From: Magnetococcales bacterium | GTDB lineage: Bacteria; Pseudomonadota; Magnetococcia; Magnetococcales; Magnetaquicoccaceae | Assembly (NCBI GenBank): GCA_015228895.1 | Contig: JADGCR010000061.1 | Location: 1 to 11,010 of the forward strand | Length of the DNA stretch: 11,010 nt | Direction: 5' to 3' | Part shown: in pieces, positions 1-6,053 of the stretch | Layout: each line of letters begins with the position of its first letter | How positions within the stretch are numbered: position 1 is the first letter of the stretch | Made by a program: the position numbers and the translations under genes | The notes under the pieces: generated by a model | Told to the model about the DNA's origin: nothing | Database searches by the model: none | Seen by the model: only the letters and a program-made list of their open reading frames with translations

Positions 1-143
1 TTCATCGCGGGAGGAATCTCCAGAAAACTCAGGTGGATGGGCTGCTCCTTGCCGAACACGTCTCCAGACGCCAGCCGGAAAATCGCGCTGTAGGCGATTT
101 GGCCAGCGGCCCCGGTCACTGCCACACGAATCGGATCTGCCAT
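1..143 (-). CDS. mdh: malate dehydrogenase, N-terminal part (cut by window edge)
   Basis: The 47 visible codons, read leftward from the ATG at 143-141, give a Rossmann-fold start with the glycine-rich NAD-binding loop TGAAGQI at residues 10-16. The segment that follows ([13 protein letters not shown], then the strand LSFLEIP) is characteristic of the bacterial/cytosolic-type NAD-dependent malate dehydrogenase. That enzyme interconverts malate and oxaloacetate in the TCA cycle in the cytoplasm. A GGAGA ribosome-binding site lies about 7 nt before the ATG, supporting this start. The rest of the gene, including the catalytic Asp/His and the substrate arginines, lies outside the window. It follows metZ on the same strand after 91 nt, so it may be co-transcribed or have its own promoter; I found no convincing promoter in the gap. 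Identification rests only on the N-terminus. Confidence 0.85.
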   Translation of the reverse strand, partial: MADPIRVAVTGAAGQIAYSAIFRLASGDVFGKEQPIHLSFLEIPPAM

Positions 144-234
144 GTTGTGTCTCCATTGTTGATTGAATGGTATTGGATCGATTCTGCATCATTTCCGCAT
201 AAAGATGACGCAAGGTGCCTGGATACGCAAGCCC

Positions 235-1416
235 TCACAACTGTGCCAAAGCCTGATCCAGATCCTGGAGGATGTCCCGCACATCCTCCAACCCGATGGA
301 GAAGCGCACCAGTCCATCGGTGATGCCCGCGGCCAGGCGGTCCGCCGGAGTCAATTTGGCGTGGGTCGTGGTGGCGGGATGGGTGGTCAGGGTGCGGGAG
401 TCCCCCAGGTTGGCGGTGATGATCACCAGTTCCAGGGCGTCCATGAAATGGTGCGCCCGCTGTCTGCTCCCCAGATCCACGCAGACGATGCCGCCAAAAC
501 GGGACATCTGCCGTTGGGCCAACTCCCGCTGCGGATGGGTTGGCAGACCGGGATAGTGGACCGCGCCTTCCAGCGCGGGATGGGCCGCCAGATGGGCGGC
601 GACCTTTTCCGCGTTGTCGCAATGTTTTTCCATGCGCAGGGAGAGGGTCTCCAAACCCTTGAGCAGCACCCAGGCGTTGAAGGGGGAAAGGGAGGCCCCG
701 GTATTGCGCAGGAAGGGGTAGACATGCTCCATCAGGCGTTTTTTCTCGCCGGCGATCACCCCTCCCAGCACCCGGCCCTGGCCATCCATGTACTTGGTGG
801 CGGAGTGGATCACCAGATGGGCGCCCAGTTCCAGGGGACGTTGCAGGCAGGGCGTGCAGAAAACGTTGTCCACGGCCAGCAGCACCCCCTTCTCCCTGGC
901 CAGTCGGGCCAGGGCGGCCAGGTCCACCATTTCCAGGGTGGGGTTGGCCGGGGTCTCCACGAAGAGCATGCGGGTCGCCGGGGTGATGGCCGCCTCCCAG
1001 GCGGACAGATCGGACAAGGGAACGCGGCTGACCCCGATCCCCATGCGGGCCAGCAGGGTGTTGGCGACATTGATGGTGGAACCGAACACCGAGCGACTGA
1101 GCACCAGATGGTCTCCGGCGGAGAGGAACGCCAGAAAGGTGGTGGTGATGGCCGCCATGCCCGTGGCCGTCGCCAGGGCGAACTCGGCGTTTTCCATGGC
1201 CGCGACCCGCTGGGCGAACAGGTCCACCGTGGGATTGGTGAAACGGCTGTAGAGGTTCCCCTCCTCCTCCCCGGCGAAGACCGCCTGGGCCTGGGCGGCG
1301 GAGTTGAACTGGAAACTCGAGGTCAGAAACAACGCCGGACTGTTCTCCCGCTCATGGGTGGTGCCTCGCCCGGTATGCAGGGCGGTGGTGGCGAACCCGT
1401 AAGATCGTTTTGTCAT
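235..1416 (-). CDS. metZ: O-succinylhomoserine sulfhydrylase (PLP enzyme)
   Basis: This 393-aa protein belongs to the Cys/Met-metabolism PLP-dependent family and has the usual length for it. The N-terminal motif YGFATTALHTG, the YSRFTNPTVD block at 56-65, the ATATGMAAI cofactor-phosphate segment at 82-90, the AVDNVFCTP segment at 181-189 and the SATKYMDGQGR motif around the PLP lysine K208 are all visible. The DGQGR/GGVIAG signature points to the MetZ branch, which makes homocysteine from O-succinylhomoserine and sulfide, rather than MetB or MetC; substrate choice is inferred. The open frame extends upstream to 1674, but residues there are shadow of the preceding gene. The start at 1416 begins the family homology and has a GGGGGTGAGG ribosome-binding site that overlaps the stop of the DUF2333 gene. 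The 5-nt gap implies translational coupling with that gene. Confidence 0.9.
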   Translation of the reverse strand: MTKRSYGFATTALHTGRGTTHERENSPALFLTSSFQFNSAAQAQAVFAGEEEGNLYSRFTNPTVDLFAQRVAAMENAEFALATATGMAAITTTFLAFLSAGDHLVLSRSVFGSTINVANTLLARMGIGVSRVPLSDLSAWEAAITPATRMLFVETPANPTLEMVDLAALARLAREKGVLLAVDNVFCTPCLQRPLELGAHLVIHSATKYMDGQGRVLGGVIAGEKKRLMEHVYPFLRNTGASLSPFNAWVLLKGLETLSLRMEKHCDNAEKVAAHLAAHPALEGAVHYPGLPTHPQRELAQRQMSRFGGIVCVDLGSRQRAHHFMDALELVIITANLGDSRTLTTHPATTTHAKLTPADRLAAGITDGLVRFSIGLEDVRDILQDLDQALAQL

Positions 1417-1421
1417 CGCCC

Positions 1422-2495
1422 TCACCCCCGTTGCAACAGATTTTTCAGGTCGATCAGGGCGGCGTTGGCCCGTGAGATGTAGGCGCCCATGACCATGGAG
1501 TGGTTGGCCACCAGGCCAAAACCACTGCCATTCAGGACCATGGGACTCCAAACCGGCTCCTGGGTGGGTTCCAGTTCCCGGATGATCTGCCGCAGACTGA
1601 CCAGGGCGTTCTTCTTTTGCAAGACCTCCTGGAAATCCACCTCCATGGCCCGGAGGAAATGCAGCAGGGCCCAACAGGTGCCGCGGGCCTCGTAGAGGAC
1701 ATCATCCAGTTGCAGCCAGGGGGTCTTGACCAGTTCCTGCTCCTGCACCGGGGTGGATTGCTGGGCGCCCGGCTCCCCGCTCAGATCGGTGTTGAGACGA
1801 TTCTGCCCCACGCTGGAACGCAGCTTCTGGGAGAGTCCCCCCAGGCGCTTGCTCACCAGGTCCACCCAGCCGGCCAGATTGTCCGCCCGGGCGTAGAACT
1901 GGGCGCTGGTGTGCCTGGGATCGGCCAGACGGTTGAGATAGTTGTTCAGATGTTTCAAGGCGGTGCGGTACTCGTCCTCCGTGGCCGGCATGATCCAGGA
2001 GTTGTTGTTGAAGTTGAACTGGGGCTCGCCCTTGGCCAGGTCCGGGTCCTCCACGGATTGGGACTGGGAACGGCTGAAATCGTTGCGCATGGACTGGGCC
2101 AGCACCCGCACCTGGGTCAGGACGCCGAACTCCCAACTGGGCATGTTGTCCATCAGCACGCCGGGGGGGGTCTTGTCGTTGGTCAGGTAGCCGCCGGATT
2201 TCTCCAGCAGGGTCTGGGCCACCCGCATCAGGGTGTTGGTGACCACCACCCCCACCACCACCTTGGAGGCGTCCCCGGCGAACCGCTCCAGACCGGCGGC
2301 CTTGACATCGAAGGGCTCCGGCTCCCGGCTCCAGAACACCGCCACCACCCACAGGAAAAACAGCGCCACCACCACCGCTCCGCCCCCCACACCCAGACGC
2401 ACGGTCAACGACCGCCAAACCAGACCGACCGGTACCACCGGATTTTTCAACGCGCGTTTGACCTCCCCATGAGGGGGAGAGAATTCAATGGCCAT
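1422..2495 (-). CDS. DUF2333 family membrane-anchored protein
   Basis: This 357-aa protein has a basic N-terminus, one clear membrane helix at about residues 34-55 and a large C-terminal part that should lie on the periplasmic side. Conserved-looking blocks GGYLTNDKTPPGVLMDN (101-117), PSWEFGVLTQVR (119-130) and SRSQSQSVEDPDL (141-153) match what I know of DUF2333, a proteobacterial family of unknown function and similar length. The body is predicted to be mostly alpha-helical, with amphipathic stretches at about 170-300. The ATG at 2495 is preceded by AGAGGT at good spacing and is the only sensible start. It is the first gene of a unit with metZ, starting 5 nt before it. No enzymatic motif is visible and I assign no function. 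The link to methionine synthesis may be transcriptional only. Confidence 0.8.
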   Translation of the reverse strand: MAIEFSPPHGEVKRALKNPVVPVGLVWRSLTVRLGVGGGAVVVALFFLWVVAVFWSREPEPFDVKAAGLERFAGDASKVVVGVVVTNTLMRVAQTLLEKSGGYLTNDKTPPGVLMDNMPSWEFGVLTQVRVLAQSMRNDFSRSQSQSVEDPDLAKGEPQFNFNNNSWIMPATEDEYRTALKHLNNYLNRLADPRHTSAQFYARADNLAGWVDLVSKRLGGLSQKLRSSVGQNRLNTDLSGEPGAQQSTPVQEQELVKTPWLQLDDVLYEARGTCWALLHFLRAMEVDFQEVLQKKNALVSLRQIIRELEPTQEPVWSPMVLNGSGFGLVANHSMVMGAYISRANAALIDLKNLLQRG

Positions 2496-2557
2496 GACCG
2501 TACCTCTTTACCAGGTTGACAGGATGTGCGACACGCATAACGAAAGCTGCCATGTCC

Positions 2558-2587
2558 ATTCTAAACCCATCGACCCGCCCATGGAAA
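2558..2587 (-). promoter_or_regulatory. possible sigma70 promoter for DUF2333-metZ
   Basis: On the minus strand a TTTCCA hexamer and a TAGAAT hexamer are separated by 18 nt. They match the -35 consensus at 4 of 6 positions and the -10 consensus at 5 of 6. Transcription would begin about 55 nt before the DUF2333 ATG. This is the best candidate I see, but the match is modest. Confidence 0.2.
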
Positions 2588-2611
2588 GAAGCAAAGAAGC
2601 AATTTTAGCAA

Positions 2612-2640
2612 TGGAACAAAGAAAAAAAATCCCATATACT
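2612..2640 (+). promoter_or_regulatory. possible sigma70 promoter for the DHH phosphoesterase gene
   Basis: TATACT at 2635-2640 is a good -10 box in the A-rich section of the divergent intergenic region. The hexamer 17 nt upstream, TGGAAC at 2612-2617, is a poor -35. Initiation would fall near 2647 and leave a leader of about 58 nt. The 2496-2704 gap holds nothing else I can recognise. Confidence 0.3.
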
Positions 2641-2704
2641 GTGCCCACCACGGTCATTCACGACACACACCGCCATTTGAGTCTGGGCCAGCAGGAGCCA
2701 CTGA

Positions 2705-3643
2705 ATGTCAGAAACGCAAAAATTCCGCCTCGTCACCCGCAGTGATTTCGATGGACTGGTCAGCGCCATGCTCCTGCGCGAACTGGGGATCATCGACGAC
2801 ATCCTGTTCGTCCAGCCCAAGGACATGCAGGACGGGCGCATTCCCATCACCCAACGGGATATCATCACCAATCTGCCCTATGTATCAGGCGCCCATCTGG
2901 TGATCGACCACCACGCCAGCGAGTCCCGGCGGGTCGGACAGCCCCCCCTGCCCAACCACATCAACCGGCCCGACGCCCCCTCCGCGGCGCGGGTGGTCTA
3001 CGACCATTTCGGCGGCAAGGCGGCCTTTCCCCACATCAAGGACGACATCCTGCTGGCGGTGGACAAGGCCGACGCCGGTCTGTTCGAAGAGGAGGACATC
3101 CTCTACCCCAAGGATTGGATGCTGCTGAATTTCATCATGGACCCCCGCACGGGTCTGGGACGCTTCAAGGAGTTCAGCATCTCCAACTACGCCCTGATGA
3201 TGGAGTTGATCTCCTATTGCCGCAATCATACCGCCGCGGAGGTCCTGGAACTGCCCCACGTCAAGGAGCGGGTGGATTTTTATTTCGAACAGGAGACCCT
3301 GTTCAAGACCCAGATCCAGACCCGCACCAAAATCAACGGCAACCTGGCCGTCATCGACCTGCGTTACGACGACATCATCCATCCCGGCAACCGCTTCATG
3401 ATTTACGCCCTCTATCCCCAATGCAACATCTCCATGCACGTCCTGTGGGGATTGGATCGGAAAACCACCGTCTTCGCCCTGGGAAAGTCCATCTTCAATC
3501 GCACCTCCGGGACCAACATCGGGCTGTTGTGCCTGGAATACGGCGGCGGCGGACACGCGGCCGCCGGCACCTGTCAGGTGGAAACGGAAAAATCGTTCCA
3601 GGTCCGCAAGACTCTGGAGAGCCGCATCCTGGCGGATGGATAA
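2705..3643 (+). CDS. DHH-family phosphoesterase, exopolyphosphatase-like
   Basis: This 312-aa cytoplasmic protein has both halves of a DHH/DHHA1 phosphoesterase. Motif I is TRSDFDG (residues 11-17, metal-binding D14 and D16), motif III is VIDHHASE (67-74, DHH at 68-70), a conserved aspartate lies in LAVDKADAG (D120), and the C-terminal GGGGH signature is at 280-284, where it contacts substrate in this superfamily. Family members hydrolyse terminal phosphoester or phosphoanhydride bonds with Mn ions. Close relatives are usually annotated exopolyphosphatase, but nanoRNase or pAp phosphatase activity cannot be excluded from sequence. The ATG at 2705 has AGGAG at 2693-2697, 7 nt upstream. It is divergent from the DUF2333 gene and probably transcribed together with the lipoprotein gene 24 nt downstream. 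Confidence 0.85.
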   Translation: MSETQKFRLVTRSDFDGLVSAMLLRELGIIDDILFVQPKDMQDGRIPITQRDIITNLPYVSGAHLVIDHHASESRRVGQPPLPNHINRPDAPSAARVVYDHFGGKAAFPHIKDDILLAVDKADAGLFEEEDILYPKDWMLLNFIMDPRTGLGRFKEFSISNYALMMELISYCRNHTAAEVLELPHVKERVDFYFEQETLFKTQIQTRTKINGNLAVIDLRYDDIIHPGNRFMIYALYPQCNISMHVLWGLDRKTTVFALGKSIFNRTSGTNIGLLCLEYGGGGHAAAGTCQVETEKSFQVRKTLESRILADG

Positions 3644-3667
3644 CTCAGCTTCTGGAGAGCAAAAAAA

Positions 3668-4006
3668 ATGGCCATGGGATCCAAATCAATCGCACTGCTG
3701 ACTTTTCTGCTCCTGGCGGGATGCGCCATGGACAGCACCATTCAGGCGCAGCCCAAAACCACCCCCGCGCCCAAAAAACCCCAGACCACCCCACCCACGG
3801 GGGAGCAGGTGAAGAATCTCATCGGCGCCAACCGCAAGGATCTCGTCGCCAAATATGGCCCACCCAACATGACCATGGATGTCACCCTGGCGGGCCGTCC
3901 CCCCTCCGAGGGGTATCTCTATTATCCCAAGGACGGCAAAGGTTGCATTCATACCTTCGTAATGATAGAAAAAACAGGAGAGATCGTCGAATATTTCTGC
4001 CGATGA
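3668..4006 (+). CDS. small outer-envelope lipoprotein, hypothetical
   Basis: This 112-aa protein begins with a lipoprotein signal peptide: hydrophobic residues 8-18 and the lipobox LAGC ending at C19. The next stretch is a Pro/Thr/Lys-rich linker (about 28-45). The folded C-terminal domain (about 46-112) has a short helix followed by beta-like segments and two cysteines (C93, C111) that could form a disulfide. The pattern of a helix, an IGANRKDLVAKYGPPN turn and strands ending in an aromatic YFCR resembles small BamE/SmpA-like lipoproteins, but I cannot confirm membership. The first of two ATGs is preferred because GGAG at 3654-3657 sits 10 nt upstream. It follows the DHH gene by 24 nt, so it is probably co-transcribed. 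Aspartate at the +2 position is absent (alanine is present), which in enteric-type Lol sorting would favour the outer membrane. Confidence 0.7.
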   Translation: MAMGSKSIALLTFLLLAGCAMDSTIQAQPKTTPAPKKPQTTPPTGEQVKNLIGANRKDLVAKYGPPNMTMDVTLAGRPPSEGYLYYPKDGKGCIHTFVMIEKTGEIVEYFCR

Positions 4007-4037
4007 ACGCCGGCCCCGCTCTCCTCCCGGAAAAGGA

Positions 4038-4066
4038 TTGACAAGCTCTTTTTGAATGGCAACAAT
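4038..4066 (+). promoter_or_regulatory. sigma70-type promoter for the secreted-protein/TPR unit
   Basis: A perfect TTGACA -35 box lies at 4038-4043. It is followed by a 17-nt spacer and AACAAT (4 of 6 to the -10 consensus) at 4061-4066. Initiation near 4073 would give a leader of about 85 nt that contains the inverted repeat at 4076-4121. The region is between a completed lipoprotein gene and the next start codon, as expected for a promoter. Confidence 0.45.
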
Positions 4067-4075
4067 GGCATCAAC

Positions 4076-4121
4076 GGTCCCGGTCGATAATTAAAGAAAT
4101 TCAGACCACGACCGGAAGACC
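4076..4121 (+). repeat. inverted repeat / stem-loop in the 5' leader
   Basis: CCGGTCG at 4080-4086 is perfectly complementary to CGACCGG at 4109-4115. It is extended by GGTC (4076-4079) pairing with GACC (4118-4121) across a two-base AA bulge. The total is 11 base pairs around a 22-nt AT-rich loop. A T-rich run (CTCTTTATTTTGTTTC) follows, so it could act as a terminator of the upstream lipoprotein unit or an attenuator. Its position just after the predicted start of transcription also allows an operator or RNA leader role. Confidence 0.45.
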
Positions 4122-4159
4122 ATCCTCTTTATTTTGTTTCTATCGAAAGGAACCCGACC

Positions 4160-4429
4160 ATGCGCAGATCCACCCAGTTACTGGCCAGTGCCGCCCTGTT
4201 GACCGCCCTGGTCATGGCCCCGACCCCCGCCAAGGCCGATCCCACCCTCGCCGTTGCCCTCGGCGGGTCCGCCCTGCTCATCTCGTTGGCGCAAACGGTC
4301 TTTCAACCCTCGCCCCAGAACCATGCAATGGCGGCCATTCCCTATTATCCCCAACCGGTGATCTATCAAACCGTCTCTCCCATGGTTTACCAGCAGGCGC
4401 CGGTCATCCTGATACCCGTGCCGCGCTGA
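4160..4429 (+). CDS. small secreted protein with Pro/Tyr-rich tail, hypothetical
   Basis: This 89-aa product starts with a Sec signal peptide: a basic MRRS start, a hydrophobic core at about 7-20 and a probable cleavage after AKA at residues 24-26. A second hydrophobic stretch (about 29-46, rich in Ala, Leu and Gly) follows and could be a membrane segment or a hydrophobic core. The last 35 residues are rich in Pro, Tyr, Val and Gln, with the units YYPQPVIYQ and MVYQQAPVILIP. No cysteine is present in the mature part. AAGGA at 4147-4151, 8 nt before the ATG, gives a good ribosome-binding site. I do not recognise a family. It sits 25 nt ahead of the TPR gene, on the same strand, and behind a credible promoter, so it is probably the first gene of that unit. 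Confidence 0.65.
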   Translation: MRRSTQLLASAALLTALVMAPTPAKADPTLAVALGGSALLISLAQTVFQPSPQNHAMAAIPYYPQPVIYQTVSPMVYQQAPVILIPVPR

Positions 4430-4454
4430 AACGATCTGACCACCCGGCCATCCG

Positions 4455-6053
4455 GTGTCGCCCTTGTCCGCCGCGCAGGCCTTCGCGCTCTATGACCAGG
4501 GCCACACGAGGCTGGCCTTGTCATCCGCCCGGCATGTCCTGGCCGAGTCGGGAGCGGACGCGGAACTGCTGAATCTCGTCGCCGCCTGTCACGCCCAACT
4601 GGGCCAGCCCGACGAGGCCATCGCCACCTGGGAAGAGGCCATTCGCCTCCAACCCGAGGGTATCGACGCCCATCACAACCTGGGCATCCTGTTTTTGAGC
4701 CAGCAACGTTTCCGTGAGGCGGAAAGCGCCTGTCTGCGGGTGCTGGAACGCCAGCCGGACCATTGGGAGGCGCTCAACCATCTGGGCAACTGCCTCAACG
4801 CCCAGGGCCGCTTCGCCGCAGCCGAGGGTGCCTATCGGCAGGCTCTGGCGCTCCAGCCCGATGCGGCCACCGCCCACTACAATCTGGGAGTCTGTCTGCG
4901 GGACCAGCGGCGTTACCCCCAGGCCGAGGAGGCGTTGCGACAGGCCCACCGCCTCCAGCCCGGACTGCTGCCGGCCCTGTACAATCTGGGGGTGCTGCTC
5001 CACGAGCAAAAGAGGTGGGCGGAAGCGGAGGCGGCCTACCGGCAGGTGTTGGCCCTCGATGGCAACGATGCCGAGGCGGCCTGGAATCTGGCCCTGCTCC
5101 ATCTGGCCCTGGGGCGTTTCACCGCCGGGTGGCCCCTGTACGAGGCGCGTCATCACCCCACCAACCGGACCGCCCTGAAAGTCATCCCCATCGACGCGCC
5201 CTTCCCCATGTGGCGCGGGGAGGCGGTGCGGGGCAAATCCCTGTTGATCGTCCAGGAACAGGGTTTCGGGGATCAAATTCAATTCTGCCGTTATCTGCCG
5301 GTGCTGCGCGCCCTGGGAGCCGGCCCCATCACCCTGCTCTGTTCCGCTCCGCTGGCCCGTTTGTTCACCTCCCTGGAGGGGGTGACGCGGATTCTGGTGG
5401 CCGAGGAGACCGGGGGGTATCCGGAACACGACTACTGGAGCTTTCTGCTCTCCATCCCGTGGCGTCTGGGAACCACACTGACCACCATCCCCGACGCCCT
5501 CCCCTATCTGCGGCCTCCGGCGGAACGGCTCAACCACTGGCGGGAACGGCTCTCCGGACCGGAATTCAAGGTGGGTCTGGTCTGGCGGGGCAACCCGGCG
5601 CACAAGAACGACGCCAACCGTTCCCTGCCCGGTTTGTCGGTCCTGGCCCCCTTGTGGCGGGTGGCCGGGACACGTTTCATCAGTTTGCAAAAAGACAATG
5701 GGGAGGAGGAGGCCGGCAACCCACCCCCCGGTCAGCCCCTGTTCCATCCGGGGGGGGTGCTGCACGATTTCGCGGAAACCGCCGCCGTGGTGGCCCAGCT
5801 GGATCTGCTGATCACCATCGACTCCGCCCTGGCCCATCTGGCCGGGGCGTTGGGCAAGGCGTGCTGGGTGATGCTGCCGGACCGGGAGACCGACTATCGC
5901 TGGTTGCAGGAGCGGGACGATTCACCCTGGTATCCGGGGGTCATGCGACTGTGGCGTCAAAGCCAGGCGGGGGTTTGGTCCGACCTGGTGCAACGGATGA
6001 CCACGGAGCTGGCTGGCCTGGCAGACGGTCACCGTCAGAAATCGACCCGGTAG
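4455..6053 (+). CDS. TPR protein with C-terminal glycosyltransferase-like domain
   Basis: The N-terminal half of this 532-aa protein holds about five consecutive 34-residue tetratricopeptide repeats (about 37-206), recognisable by A-x-x-NLG and the final ALxLxP-type pattern. The C-terminal half (about 255-525) resembles the GT-B type domain joined to TPRs in many proteobacteria. Visible motifs are EQGFGDQIQFCRYLP at 268-282, GLVWRGNPAHKNDANRS at 374-390, TIDSALAHLAGALGK at 454-468 and DSPWYPGVMRLWRQ at 489-502. Such proteins are suspected to glycosylate proteins or polysaccharides; donor and acceptor are unknown. An in-frame TGA at 4437-4439 forces the start to lie after it, and the first option is GTG at 4455, with TTG at 4464 as an alternative. 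Neither has a good ribosome-binding site, so translation may depend on the gene 25 nt upstream. The last 19 nt overlap the convergent barrel gene. Confidence 0.8.
   Translation: MSPLSAAQAFALYDQGHTRLALSSARHVLAESGADAELLNLVAACHAQLGQPDEAIATWEEAIRLQPEGIDAHHNLGILFLSQQRFREAESACLRVLERQPDHWEALNHLGNCLNAQGRFAAAEGAYRQALALQPDAATAHYNLGVCLRDQRRYPQAEEALRQAHRLQPGLLPALYNLGVLLHEQKRWAEAEAAYRQVLALDGNDAEAAWNLALLHLALGRFTAGWPLYEARHHPTNRTALKVIPIDAPFPMWRGEAVRGKSLLIVQEQGFGDQIQFCRYLPVLRALGAGPITLLCSAPLARLFTSLEGVTRILVAEETGGYPEHDYWSFLLSIPWRLGTTLTTIPDALPYLRPPAERLNHWRERLSGPEFKVGLVWRGNPAHKNDANRSLPGLSVLAPLWRVAGTRFISLQKDNGEEEAGNPPPGQPLFHPGGVLHDFAETAAVVAQLDLLITIDSALAHLAGALGKACWVMLPDRETDYRWLQERDDSPWYPGVMRLWRQSQAGVWSDLVQRMTTELAGLADGHRQKSTR
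6024..6036. repeat. perfect 13-nt palindrome at the convergent gene ends
   Basis: GACGGT and ACCGTC flank a single C. As RNA it folds on either strand to a short GACGG/CCGTC hairpin with a three-base loop. It spans the last codons of the TPR gene and touches the stop codon of the barrel gene (6037-6035). No U-tract follows on either strand, so a conventional intrinsic terminator is not supported. Confidence 0.35.

Noticed and set aside
144..234. A separate promoter for mdh in the gap after metZ.
   Set aside because: I found TTGCGT hexamers but no -10 box at an acceptable spacing, so no site can be supported.
163..2519. Long plus-strand open frames opposite metZ and DUF2333.
   Set aside because: Their products are His/Gly/Gln-rich with no recognisable motif and lack ribosome-binding sites, whereas the minus-strand genes have full family motifs.
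5750..5757. Eight-base G or C runs inside genes (about 2163-2170, 5750-5757 and 7843-7850) as phase-variation switches.
   Set aside because: Runs of this length are expected by chance in GC-rich coding DNA and all three frames are intact; only population sequencing showing length variation would revive the idea.
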